A stretch of 64,000 bases of DNA from Platynereis dumerilii. Lineage: Eukaryota > Annelida > Polychaeta > Phyllodocida > Nereididae. The stretch covers positions 26,824,501 through 26,888,500 of the forward strand of contig JAPTHN010000011.1 of NCBI GenBank assembly GCA_026936325.1. The letters run 5' to 3'. Position numbers and translations under genes: made by a program. Positions 24,526 to 36,300 of this stretch are shown here, piece after piece (the stretch's first letter is position 1; every line of letters starts with the position of its first letter). The notes below the pieces were generated by a model. It was not told where the DNA came from. It ran no database searches and was given only the letters and a program-made list of their open reading frames with translations.

Positions 24526-25763
24526 TTTTGTTGCTTCAGCTAAAAGCTATTCAAATATATTTTTTTGAATATTTTAAAATATTTTCCAATGCGTAAGATA
24601 GACATTACCACATACAGCAGAATTTAAAAAAAAAATTTTTTTAAAGGCTATGTCTTGCAGATTTCTTCCATCATTTAGTCTTTTTGCAATAAAAAGGAAG
24701 CATACTTTCAAAAAATGCATTTTTCGAATGACTCAGTTTTATCTACATGAGTTTTTAGGGGATGAAATTTCAAAATTGACGCTTTCAGAGGAAAATTATT
24801 TGTGAACAGGAAAATATAAGCACTCAGTTGCCCAAAGTGTGATTTTGGACATTTGGTTATGATACTCAAACCATCATTATTAAGAATCTCTCATTCTTGT
24901 GGTTACCATGGCAACTAAAAATTAAAAATATTTATTCCAAGATATAAAATAAGATCAGTAAAAGTAAAATTTTGAATGACAATATGATTGACAAGCACAG
25001 AATGGGCTACTAATACTAAGGTTTTTTCTCTTTTGTTTGATAAAGACTGTTTAGCTTCGAAATGGTGAATATGCCTTATATGGCAATGTTTTAACAGTCT
25101 ATTTTTTTCATGCGAGGTCTGGACACATAGAAATATACATCTGATAATAATTTGTGGTGGCAGATGGATGTTGCCTTTGATTGGAAGGAGATATTTGGGC
25201 TACAGCATTCTACTTGGGAAAATAAATGCACACGCATTCAAATTTTTTTACTCATATTTCTGTTACCATGGCAACTGTGCATTCAAATATTTTATTTTTT
25301 GAAACAGCCTTTCCCTGACTTTCCTTTCATATATAACATACAAATCATATGATATTTTTCGTTTTTCCAGGTGAACTTATCAAAGTCAAGTCTGATTAAA
25401 TCTAACGAAAAGCACACATATTCCCTTATATGGCAATATGCTAAATACCTAATTTGCATAACTCTGCATATTTTTGATAAAGCTTCCATAGTGGATTGCA
25501 ATCATAGGATTAGTTTGATTCCAGGCAATAAATTGATCGAAAAATATTGACAAATTAAGATTTATTGATTTTACAATTTTTTTATGTGGTTGCCATGGAA
25601 ACCCTTTGATTACAAACTTATGCACCTGATTCCAAACATTTCACCAAAAGATCTATATACCCCAAGGTCTTGGCTTTCCAACGGTACCAAGAAATCATGG
25701 TGACCTCATGAGATGAGGTAAATCGAAAACTAAGCCACTTTTTGGAGGTCAGCTCCCGGACTA

Positions 25764-26600
25764 GTAGCTGTGTGTTGTATTTTCAAGATTTACTACTAAC
25801 ACCTGAGCTTGTTATTGAGCCTATGGCTCGTTAGCAAAGGAATAAAATATGTTTAAACCAAACATATAACTGAAGAATAAAGTGCGACAAAGAAATAGGG
25901 ATCCATCATAATCAGAAGCCCTATATGATCTTGGCAGCCCCAACCACTTTCTCTAAAAGGTATCTGCCTCATATTTTCCTTTTGTGACCCTAATGGATAT
26001 ATTGTGTCCCATATGCATTTATGACATAAATAGCATCGCATAAGGCACACGTATAAATACACTAATAATGCGGCAACCCACATCCAGCCTTGCTCTACTA
26101 ATCACGTCATAGATTTGCACGGACAACATTTTGTTAGGCTGCAATTAAATAGACTATATATATATGTATATATGATCTGAGATGCCTTTGTGGAAAACCA
26201 ATTAGTAAAAGTCCAAATTTGTTAATACAAGACATTGAGATATTAAATTAAACCTGATATGAAACTAATGAAATTGCAGTGCTTATTACTCCTGGAAAAT
26301 AAGATGTCTTTGTTATTGCAATGTATGATATATGTGGCTGGATCCATAAAACATAGTGGAATTACATGTATGACGCTTGATGCGAATCTCGTGGCACACG
26401 TGTCATGAATCCAGGAAAAGAGTTCGATATATTTCATGGCGATTTTATTATCGTTTTCAAAGCTGTGTGTTTTTCCACTTTGTACTCTGCTTTATCCCAA
26501 GACTGTGATGTCACAGATTTATTTGCATGACTTCGTATATTAAAGGCACGTATTTCAAGAAACTGAGTAAGTGCATTGAGGTTTATTCACGATTAACCGG
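25764..26600. other. Gene-free stretch
   Basis: Nothing beyond ordinary AT-rich sequence and a short ATAT run at about 26153-26172 is seen between element B and the duplicated protease exon. Confidence 0.45.
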
Positions 26601-26602
26601 AA

Positions 26603-26695
26603 TAGCCAAGAGAGCGAGAGACCACAGGGTTAGCATGGGTTGCAGTGTGCAACAAAGTGTAGAATACTCTCAATGCTTCACTTTCTCTTATATGT
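26603..26695 (-). pseudogene. Truncated duplicate of protease exon 1 and promoter
   Basis: The minus strand from 26636 reads MLTLWSLALLA, matching the signal peptide start MLTLWFLALLA of the protease at 8730. Similarity continues upstream through the leader to a TATA-like ATATAAG at 26693-26687, at the same spacing as in the intact gene. It stops abruptly after the codon for residue 11-12 and the frame then runs into a stop within five codons. Orientation matches the intact gene. It is a partial tandem duplicate, or the 5' end of a paralogue cut off by rearrangement. No further protease exon is seen at lower coordinates nearby. Confidence 0.8.
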
Positions 26696-26699
26696 TGGT

Positions 26700-27147
26700 C
26701 ACAATCTGTTGAAATGTATTTCAAACTTGGAAAACACCAAATGCAAACATTTTTTACATTTTGTTAAAAAAATTTAGTAAAAGCCAAAGGTCATATCAGC
26801 AATGAATACCTGGTATGGGCCAATATCTCACATGTTTAAGGCGGCATGTGAGGGCTTATCGGTCATAACTTTTTAAAACATTTTATTCTTTCTGAGGCTG
26901 GTGTAATTACTATCATAATGATTCTGTAAATATTTTACGTTTTCCTTTATTTTAGAAGGAGAAATTAGATCATGTAAGTCAGAATTAAATGTCTTCAATT
27001 AATGGTGATATTATCTGTAGGAAATCTTTGTCTTTGAAGTGATTCCTGGAACTCACATATTAGGCAGATTTGAATTGACACATACAATATTTCCCAGCGG
27101 GCTTCTTAGTTTATGTCATTTTACCAGATTAAATAAAACATATATAT
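26700..27147. other. Gene-free stretch
   Basis: No exon, RNA gene or element end recognised. Confidence 0.4.
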
Positions 27148-27720
27148 AAATAATAATAATAATAATAATAATAATATGGATTTTTATAGCGCTAATTTCA
27201 GTAAATTGCTCATCGGCGCTTTTTCGGATTAAATCACTTGTAGGAATTCTGAAACAAATGGGTTTTTAGATTCTTCTTGAAACTTTCCAATGTTTGTGCA
27301 GTTCTCGCTTTTTCAGGCAAATTGTTCCAGAGTTTTGGTGCTGCATACAGCGTAGGGAAATGCCCTATCTTCAAACTTATTTTTGTTGCATAGGGCAGGT
27401 TCCGCTAACAGGAGCTTGCAGTTGCTTCTCAAGTTATGTTCCTGTTGAGATTTGACTTCCACAAGTTCTTGGATGTATTGTGGTGCCTGATTGTTCATTG
27501 CCTACCATGTAGTTGTCATCAATTTGAACTGAATTCTTGCTGTGATTGGTAACCAGTGCAGTTGTTTCCTACTATGGCTGACACTGTCGCGTTTTTTCAA
27601 TCTCTCAATTAATCGAACTGACAAATTTTGAGCAACCTGAAATATATTTCTGTTTTGTACCAATAGACATAAATGGCCAAATAGTTGAAATGGTGTCAGG
27701 CCCCTTGCGTTCACACTAAT
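27148..27720 (-). pseudogene. LINE 3' fragment with (ATT)n tail
   Basis: Minus-strand remnants of a reverse-transcriptase C-terminus. RKQLHWLPITARIQFKL at about 27590-27530 is the well-known 'LHWLPV..RI.FK' block, followed by NNQAPQYIQELVE, a DRAFPYA block and a final KNPFVSEF. The element ends at 27177-27148 in an ATT/AAT microsatellite, the usual 3' end of L2- and CR1-related LINEs. The frame is interrupted and the RT core is missing, so it is a dead 5'-truncated copy. Confidence 0.8.
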
Positions 27721-27864
27721 ACAAAAAAAAAAAAGAAAAAAAAAGAAGACTATTTTACTTGGAAAAGAAAAAGAAAAAAAATTGTATAACATCCTCTAAT
27801 TTTGAAATTGGGAATTGAGAAATTTCGGAAAATAACACATCCAGTCATCCGCCTGAGGTTCAAG

Positions 27865-27897
27865 ATAGCCCTGGACCCCTGTGGGTCCCAGGGCTAT
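27865..27897. repeat. Short GC-rich hairpin
   Basis: ATAGCCCTGG ... CCAGGGCTAT with a ~4-nt loop and one bulged base. It is much more GC-rich than its surroundings. Confidence 0.7.
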
Positions 27898-28433
27898 AGG
27901 TTCAAGAAAAGTTTCAGCTTTGACCGTACAGGAAATTTACAGAGAATTTTGACTTCAATGAACTAGCCATCTTTATCAAAGGCCTACAATTTTACATCTA
28001 AAAAAACGTGTCAGAAGAAATAAAAACTAATCAGTGCAAATGCACGTGTTAGCATTTCTTTTCGTAAAAACTATTTTCGTAAACATCAGGTGGCTTTGCT
28101 CCCAAAAAAGCTACTGATGTCTGGTGCATGTAATTTGTCCTGTGTCAAGCCTTTCGTCATTTATATAATAGACCAATATTAATGACAGAGGAAATTTCCA
28201 TGAACAATTATTCTAAACTGGAGAAAATAGGATTTGTTTGATTTTCTACTTCTTCGATGATGACACTACAGGGTGCGGTGACTTCTGGCGCAGGTACTTG
28301 ATCGTGATAAATGTACATGTGCATATTTTCTAGTGACAGTTCGGTGCATTATGTAGTTTATTTCCAATATGCAGTTTTAATTAATGCATCACACCGTTTC
28401 ACACGTGGCATCAAGTCATCAGGTGCTCATGGC

Positions 28434-28759
28434 AGATTCAAGTTGGTTTGTTTGTTTGTTTGTTTGTTTGTGTTTTATGCCTCTGCAGCACCTTAGTGGG
28501 CTATATTGAGGCAGGCGACCGCCGTATGATGATGAGAGGAGAAGACTGTGAGTCTGGCACATACCCTATTAATTCAGGGATGCCCAGGGTCTTTCAGTTG
28601 CCCCAGCATAGAACACTGGATACAACCCGCCTCCATTTAAAGTCCCATGGGCTCGGACTAAAGTGAGTTACCGGGGTGAGATTTGAACCCACGCCCTAAA
28701 AGCCAGTTGACAAGCGCACTTACCAATTAGGCCACGGGGGAACTCTAGATTCAAGTTGG
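28434..28759 (-). mobile_element. Complete tRNA-derived SINE with 13-bp target duplications
   Basis: Perfect 13-bp repeats AGATTCAAGTTGG flank the element at 28434-28446 and 28747-28759. The minus strand begins with a tRNA-like head at about 28744-28675: A box TGGCCTAATTGG and B box GGTTCAAATCTC, correctly spaced. A ~200-bp non-tRNA body follows, and the 3' end is an (AAAC)n tail at about 28470-28447. This is a whole SINE copy inserted by a LINE machinery. The intact duplications imply a fairly young insertion. Confidence 0.9.
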
Positions 28760-28988
28760 TAAGCCAATTGGAAATTCACTGAAAAAACTGTCACAAACCC
28801 CTATCTGCTACAAAGACAAGTTTATGAGAAATAGGAGTGGGAGCATCCCTATGCAAAAGCTCAAGAAGTCAGTTGCAAAATTTGCATGAATGAGGACAGT
28901 GCGGTCTGCGTTATAATAGACTGTCAAGTATTTGGTCGATCCAGGCTGACAAGATAATGGTCCTTGCCACAATGTATTTGTTAGACAC

Positions 28989-29027
28989 TGATTTGGAGGG
29001 TTGATTTGGAGGGTTGATTTGGAGGGT
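28989..29027. repeat. 13-bp minisatellite, 3 copies
   Basis: Three perfect tandem copies of TGATTTGGAGGGT. Confidence 0.9.
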
Positions 29028-29861
29028 CGCAACATGCATCCTTGTCAGTTAGATCCCGACCGACAGAAATGCACGTTAAAACCCTACAATGAGGTGTCTA
29101 CCTCACTTACAGTGTATACCTCATTTCTTAACTGAACCTTTTTAATTTGTAATTTTTGCAAAATAATAATTTACATCTGTTTGTTCAGCTGTACTGGTAA
29201 TCTTAGCAGAGCTCTAACACGCAAAATTGTCAGTCAGATGCCAGCTTTTTCAATGAAAAAAAAAAAGAAATGGAAATTGCATGCACTGTACAGGCCTTTT
29301 TCAGACTTCTTTAATTGTGGGCTCAAAAAAGCTACAATAGTCGCCAAAATGTAATCAGGTCTTTTGTAGATCAAGCATAGTGCACCCCTATTGCATAATA
29401 TTATGAATTGATAAGACAAAACTTATCAATAATTAAACAAGTAGATATATTCCTCTTTTATCTCAATGGGGGAATATCATCTTATAGTCTATTATTGCAG
29501 GATATCAAAACACATTACAGATGATTTCATATTTGTAGACATTTGAGGTAGAAAATACATATTTTTTCTTGCCATTTTCATTGGTCGAGAGAAGGTATGA
29601 CGCCACTCTCTCCTGAAAAGTGACATGGCGTTTTACATGGGTGACTATGGCATTTTAAGCCACTGATCTCCTGACAGGGACTGACTTGAGCAGTTTCAAG
29701 TGAGAGTTTCAGTTTGTGTTTCACACATTTTCAGCACATACATTCTGCAAGTCCAATGTTGTGCATTCAGATGATTAGGATCAGGTGATCCATGCAATGA
29801 CTATAATACATAGAATAAACATGTATAATTGTGAACGTAACATTTTCTCAGAAGAGGGGCT

Positions 29862-29935
29862 CAGCTCAGGTGGCAGGACGATGGGCTACCAATCATGCGT
29901 CCTCGATCTGATTCCCACTGGGATTTTCTTATGAA
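29862..29935 (+). mobile_element. tRNA-like SINE head (fragment)
   Basis: GGCTCAGCTCAGGTGG resembles an A box and GATCTGATTCCC a B box about 35 bp downstream. The 3' half of a cloverleaf is not recoverable. It is interpreted as a tRNA-derived repeat fragment rather than a tRNA gene. Confidence 0.35.
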
Positions 29936-30839
29936 TGTTGACCACATCACTGAGCTACCATCCTGTCCTGAGGGACCATTCAGAATTTATTCCAGGGAGT
30001 TTTGCTGGAAATTTCTATCAAAAATCTATACCCCCTTTGGTTTCATGCTTATTTGTACCTCTCATACATTCCATGTGGATTTTTAGTACAGTATGTCCCT
30101 TTTTCTTTTATTAAAATTTCATACCCCCCTTAAGCATGTTGTGAGTAATAAGTACCCCCCTTGAAACATGTGTGAAAAATTGGTGCTCCGTCGGCAAAAC
30201 TCCAATTCCCCTCAAGTCATCAATTCTATTTAGCCTGTAAGGCAGATAGATTCTGGACAAAATGTAAAATTAGTAGGCCTACTGTTCCACTTGGAGCATG
30301 TAGCACCCACTCAGGTAAAACTCCAATCTCCTCTGCAACCCTGCAACCCAGTCATAAATTCTGCATGGTTCCTTACTGATTTCATAGACATGCTCGCGGC
30401 TTTTGGTCATGACATGATAATTTAGTGGAAATAGATGTGAAGCAATTCAGAGTCAGTTTGAAACTGATTTAATATCAATTGAAACAATCAACAGTTGTAC
30501 ACAGGGGTGTGAAATACAACTGTTCATGAAGAAGTGAAAGAGTTCATGTGGATTGCGGTTTGACATGTGTGAACAACTGCCACAATACCAAGTTTGCCTT
30601 TGCAGTATACTATTGGTCAAAATGATGACATAATTTTTCCAGCAAACATCACTTGCTTGAGGCAAGCTGAAAAAAAGTGACACGCAATGGGCAGCTTGAC
30701 CAATCACCTGGCAGGATTCTCTGATGTCAGATCAGAAATTTGGCTAAATATTTTGTTATTTGAAAAAAGTCTACAAATATGAAATCGACTGTAATATGTG
30801 CTGACAGAATCAAAAGAAAACTTGTCAGTGTGACCGTTA

Positions 30840-31065
30840 GGTACTTTTTAATATATTTTTGGAAATGAATTGATAGATATTCAGAGTAATTGATATATAA
30901 TTGAATAGTAATTTAAATTTCGATTACTTTGCCAATGTAATTAATGCAATTACAAATTACTTTCCATTTTTTGTGCTCAATTACAAATTACATTCAATTA
31001 CTTTAAAAAATGTAATTAATTACACTCAATTACAAATTTTACAATTACAATTGCCCCATGTCTGA
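30840..31065. repeat. CAATTACAAATTAC degenerate array
   Basis: Repeated short blocks built from AATTAC, CAATTACAAATTAC and TGTAATTAATTAC alternate in both orientations, so the region is rich in overlapping small palindromes. It resembles the AAATAC array at 23340 in architecture but not in sequence. Confidence 0.75.
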
Positions 31066-32149
31066 TATCTATATATTACTAGTTTTCATTACATATACTT
31101 TCTACTCTATAGATCCACATTATGGTACAGTAGAGATTGTTTGTGAGTTTATTACAACCATTTGAGTGGGTTGTCAGGAACTGCTTGTCACGAACTGATG
31201 CACTGTATACCTAACTTTAGATAGAATACGAGCATCGGCATCTGAGATCAATCATAGTATTCAGGGACCAGCTGCAGGGTTGCTTCACTGATAGGTTTTA
31301 ATCGGATCCTGAGAACACATGTGGTCAAATTGTGGGTTATTGCCAGATACTAAATTCCTAACGTAAAAGCCCAGAGAGCATATTCATGACTGGCAGAAGC
31401 CACAATTGGACAAAAAAAGGATGACATAGCCTGTCTCACCAATCTTTATGAATGACATTTTCTGATGATTTTTTTCTGAATAAGTGATAATCAGCTCATA
31501 TTTCTAAAAGGACACAGGCGGCTCTGTGTACATGTATGCAACTGGTGGTGCTTCTTCATTGAATATTGGCTACCCATAGATATTCATCAGCAGTACCGGA
31601 TAGTATCAAAGCTGAACACTGGTACTCCTAATAGCTCCTAATGTGGTTAAGTGATATATTATTGACTAGAAAAGCCCGCGGCAATATTTATAAATGGGGG
31701 GTGTATGATGTCCTGAAATTGTGCTTTATGAATGAAAGGACAGAGGTGGTGTTAATAAAAACGGAGAAAGTAATTTTGTGTTAAGACTATGGGGAAAAAG
31801 AGGTGAAATTACTTATGTCAAGAGCTGATAAAGGGAAGAATAGGCTGTTAAGAAATGGCCATAAAGTGTTGATTGAAAGAGTATCTAAAGGGAAAAGTTG
31901 CCGCAAAAAGTATATATTTCAAGATGAATAGGCAATAAGAAGTTATTTAAATAGTTGATTTGAGCAACACAGAGGGAAAAGGATTCCCCTTGAGGTGAAA
32001 TTTTCCCCCCCCCTCCCGCTAAAGAAATCAATATTTATGTAAATGTGGCATTGAAATTGGTAGTATTTTTGGTGTGTTGACAGTGAAGGGAAAAATGGAC
32101 GATGAAAATGATGAAATGCTATGTTAAATATTGACATAATAAATACTCG

Positions 32150-32337
32150 TTCTTTCCAAGAACTGTTTGTAACTGGAACAAATTGTCAGAGCTTACAGTA
32201 ACCAGCAAAACTGTGGACTCTTTTAAGAGCAGACTTTTAAAATAGACAATCCTTAACTTGCACCAACCCCCTCATTCACGTAATACTCCAGTAGGAGGCC
32301 TGTGAATTATTTATAAGAAGAGAAGAAGAAGAAGAAC
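32150..32337 (+). pseudogene. Very short LINE 3' end
   Basis: An open stretch reads FPRTVCNWNKLSEL followed by TVDSFKSRLLK and a stop at 32243-32245. This is the C-terminal 'FFPRT...WN.L...SFK.RL' signature of many non-LTR retrotransposons. A short 3' UTR ends in (GAA)n at about 32320-32337. Only the last ~30 codons survive. Confidence 0.75.
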
Positions 32338-33310
32338 TGAGGATTTATGGAGTTGAATGTCAGAGTGAGTTGATGAGCAGGCTAGATAGACAATGATATA
32401 GCTGAAAGATGACAGGGAGATGTGAAAGTGAATTGCACTTGAATGTGCAGTGTAAGGTTTGACAGTAATAGAATGCATGGATATTGCAGGTGTGAAAGTT
32501 AATTGGACTTCAGGATAACACTTAAGACAATATGATTTGAAGAGCATGGTAAGAACAATGACAGTCCTTTGAATTGGTTGATTCGTGTAAATTGGATTGG
32601 ATAATTAGGGGAGACAATTGAATGGGGATGAGCTGGGATGGTGAGTGTGCACTTTGTGGATCGTTTTGGCGGGAAGGGCGACGTTGGCGCCACCCGAAAA
32701 ACTGTGAGCAGTAAGGGAACTACGACGTAAACATGCGAAGGAAGGGTGGAATCGAAGGAGAAGTTGAAGGAGGAAGGTGGTGGGAAGGAGGCAGATATGA
32801 AAGGGATGGAGAAAATAGGAGGAAAGGCGTATGAGATGTGCGGAGAGAGGTGCAGGACTTGATTTGCAGGCACAAACAAAAGGTGAGCTGGGATGACGTC
32901 ATATCACGTGCGCTAGTGTAATATTTATAGAGATATTTTGTCAAAACTGAACATAAGTTAGATTACTAGTTTTAATTGATTGAGCTCATGTTGCAGCACG
33001 ACTAAATCATTGTTCAAGTAAACCTTTTATATAAAATAACTTATACCCAGTTTAGGATTACCTGTGTTTTAAAGGGGCTGAAAAATATTGAAATCTTATT
33101 TGTCATGTGTTAAGATTTATTGTTTTCCATGAATAATAATTACTGGGAAGTAATTATTATTAATAATTGAGAATGAAGGTTTCTGATAGGTTTTTCTAAC
33201 ATTAATTGATGGAGTTAGGAAAGAGCATGTTTCCTGAATAGGCCAACAGATCGTGCCTAGATGTACCTCCCCAGGATGTAGTCCAGGCAACTGGTGATAA
33301 AATAGAGGGT

Positions 33311-36300
33311 GACCCACCACAAATTGCAAAAGTTTTGATCTATACATTTTCTGAATCCTTGGATGTCTGGCTTCAACATACTAAAAGTTTGCTCAGATAG
33401 TCCCGTGCGAACACTGTTTTCTGAGGCGTTAAAGATAGGGCCCTTGGTAACGTCGTTTACGCAGAAAAAAATCCCCACTTAAGACTGATAGTGGCCTCTA
33501 AAGTAGCTGAAGTCCAATATGAATAAATGAGTTGCATACCATCTTGTAGGCAATTAAAACAGCTTTAATTTAAGCCATTATAGATGTCTGGAAAGCATGA
33601 CAGGCCTGAGCTATAACTATTTGAATACTGGCTCTCGGACGTAGAAATCCGGAAGAACATACGGAGAGTAGAGTGGATGGCTAATCTTGCTTTTTATCAC
33701 AGCCTGAGTCCAATAAAAAGATACAAGCTGCATACCATCTTGTAGGCAATTAAAACAGCTTTAATTTAAGCAATATTAGATGTCTGGGAATGGTGACAGG
33801 CCTGAGCTATGATTATTTGAATACTAGCCCCCTCTCGGACATCAGGTTCCAGAAGAACATACATAGAGTAAAGTGAATGGCTAGTCTTGCTCTTCGTCAC
33901 AGCCTGAGTCCAATCAAATATATAAGCTGCATGCCATTTTGTAGGCAATTAAACCAGCTTTAATTTAAGCCATGTCAGATATCCAGGAAGAGTGACAGGC
34001 CTTAGATATGACTGTTTGAATACTGGCTCTCGGACGTAGAAATCCCGAAGAACATATGGAAAGGAGTAAAGTGGATGGCTAATCTTGCTTTTCACCACAG
34101 TCTGAGTCCAACAAAAAGATACAAGCTGCATACCATCTAGTAGGCAATTAAAGCAGCTGTAATTTAAGCTATGTTAGATGTCTGGGAATGGTGACAGGCC
34201 TGAGCTTTGACTGTTTGAATACTGACTCTCGGACGTAGAAATCCCGAAGAACATACATAGAGTAAAGTGGATGGCTAGTCTTGCTCTTCGTCACAGCCTG
34301 AGTCCAATCAAATATATAAGCAGCATGCCATTTTGTAGGCAATTAACACAGCTTTTATCTAAATCAATTTTTTTTTTTGGAAAGAAGCTGGGTCTGAGTT
34401 ACGTCTGATAGAATACTAACCTACTGTCAGACATAAAAGATTTAGGTATGCCATTTCCATGTTGAAGGCTACAAATGTTCTTAATAATTGTTTAATATGG
34501 CTAAAATGCACTTGAACTGTACTGCATTTTTAGGAAAATACATTAACCATACCTTTGGTCAGAAAAATGTGCAGTATTTCAGTACTACGACTAATTTAAG
34601 GCAAATCATCAAATGATTATTACAGAGCGTAACTGCTGAAGCTCAAAAGTCATTTTCGCTGCCGCCCATTCACAAAATGATAGGTGGTTATTCTAAAATA
34701 ATTTTGCAATGAAAAAATATTAGATTTCAGCATGTTGAAGCAGATGGATTCACTGTCATGCTAGCTTGCTTTGGTCCTAATGCCTGTGGAAGATCTTTCA
34801 CCGGTGCCTGTGACAACAGCCGATGAGTATTGAGAGTAGCATCAATTAAAAGAAGGTATCGGACAGCACGGCAGACAGCTTTCCCACAAATCATGTGACC
34901 GACTGCATTGCCTGCATATACAACTTCAAGAACTTCCTATTAACCTGTTCCATCAATTGAATGTCCTATGCTTCCCAGACAGGTCATTATAATATGGAAT
35001 CCACCAAGTCGAATCAGCGCAGGTTGAAGCTCCTCGCAACTTTCTACTGAGAATACCTTCCACCGAAGTGGTTGGTCGAAGGTAACTATTATGACAGATT
35101 GTGTTTGAAAGCATGGGATAACACATACTTTACAGTGGAATAGATTCAAGTAAAATCATTTGGATCCCAATCTAACATGGGCCAAAACATGATGGCAGTT
35201 TCTACTGGATGGACATCATTGCGCACAAACTGTTAGAAACCAGACCACTGTGGCCGAGGAAGTTTGGACAATAGAGACAACTTCCACAGGAATTCGATAT
35301 CAGTGAATAGATATTGAATGTTGAGCCTTTTCAACTCCTGGCTGATAACAGAGAGATTGCATGGTTTCCTTTCATCTTCATCAGTAAGGTCGCTAAGGTG
35401 GCCAATATCAATTCGTCCAATGCTGATAATATCTTCATTTGTTACTTTGACTTGCAGTGTCATAAGAGACTGATTTACTGCATGTGTCGCCATTGTTATG
35501 ATTTTCCATCCCGTGGAAAGGCTCTTCCCATCAATGCTTCTCATGTTGTGGTCTACATTGTCAGTTGAGTACTGCAGAAAAGTATCCATGCCCACTGCCC
35601 AGGTTTGGTAGATCTGTCTCATGGGAAACTGTTGCATATATCTCTTGAATTTCTGTACTTCACTATATGAGAAGCAAAAAAGTTATGTAGGGACTCTAGG
35701 GAGTCAATGAGCATCTTTGAGAGGAATAGATGATGCATTTGATGATTTTAATGCCAAGTGCTGCACTGGTGCAGGAATTGCATATGGTCGAACAACTTGT
35801 ATTACCTATTGCCTTACCAACTGATGCAATACGAGTTTCCACTTTCGCACAAAACACAATTTTCATAAAATTTAGCAAGGATTCAGGCAAGAAAGCTATC
35901 AGTTTCTCTTGAAATACTTTCAATGTTTGGGTTGGTGTCTTTTGAGGGTTTAAAGTCCTTGATATCTTACTTTATCAGTTTTGCAGCTGCATCAATTATC
36001 TGACTCTTGTCATCACTTTTCCTTACTTGGCTGTGTTGACCAATGTCATGAATAATCTGGCTTTGAAAAGCACATTTTATCATCAACTTCTGTGACAATC
36101 ATCCTTTTTTGCAAATGCCTCTGGAGTTCTGCTTTCATGTTTGTAAAGTTACAAGCTTTAATCACTAGGTCCAGAAGGTGCTCCTGCATTTTTTCTGTCA
36201 GGTCATTAAGCAACAGAGTCTCGTCAGAATTATTTTCAAGACACTTATTCACTATCAGAAAAGCTTCACTTGGTCTTCAACTCAAACGTTTTGTTTTTGT

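Larger units (their letters stand above)
20234..25763. mobile_element. Element B: 5.5-kb TAGTCC-ended element related to A
   Basis: The termini are TAGTCCGGGAGCTG at 20234 and its inverse CAGCTCCCGGACTA ending at 25763. GTA flanks both ends as a possible 3-bp target duplication. Inverted similarity continues inward (the CTCATCTCATGAGGTCACC block at ~20270 and its inverse at ~25705; the GGTTACCAAGGG to GCATAGCAAC block at ~21052-21084 and its inverse at ~24302-24345). Left-arm palindromes start at 20383, 20547, 20734 (degenerate) and 20897: gaps 164, 187 and 163 bp, the same ladder as element A although the sequence between has diverged. The arms are more eroded than those of A, so B is probably older. 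Confidence 0.72.
29936..33310. other. No host gene recognised
   Basis: Apart from the AATTAC array and the LINE 3' end, nothing is assigned. About 32540-32880 is markedly purine-rich on the plus strand (GGA/GAA-rich), and the overlapping minus-strand open frames there reflect that composition. It could be a gene 5' region or a repeat; no domain is visible. Confidence 0.35.

Noticed and set aside
24450-29935. tRNA genes at 24450-24525, 28675-28744 and 29862-29935
   Set aside because: A and B boxes are present but the cloverleafs are imperfect, and the best one is part of a SINE with target duplications.
32499-32944. Ser/Pro-rich minus-strand frames
   Set aside because: They arise from a purine-rich plus strand; no splice framework or domain was found.
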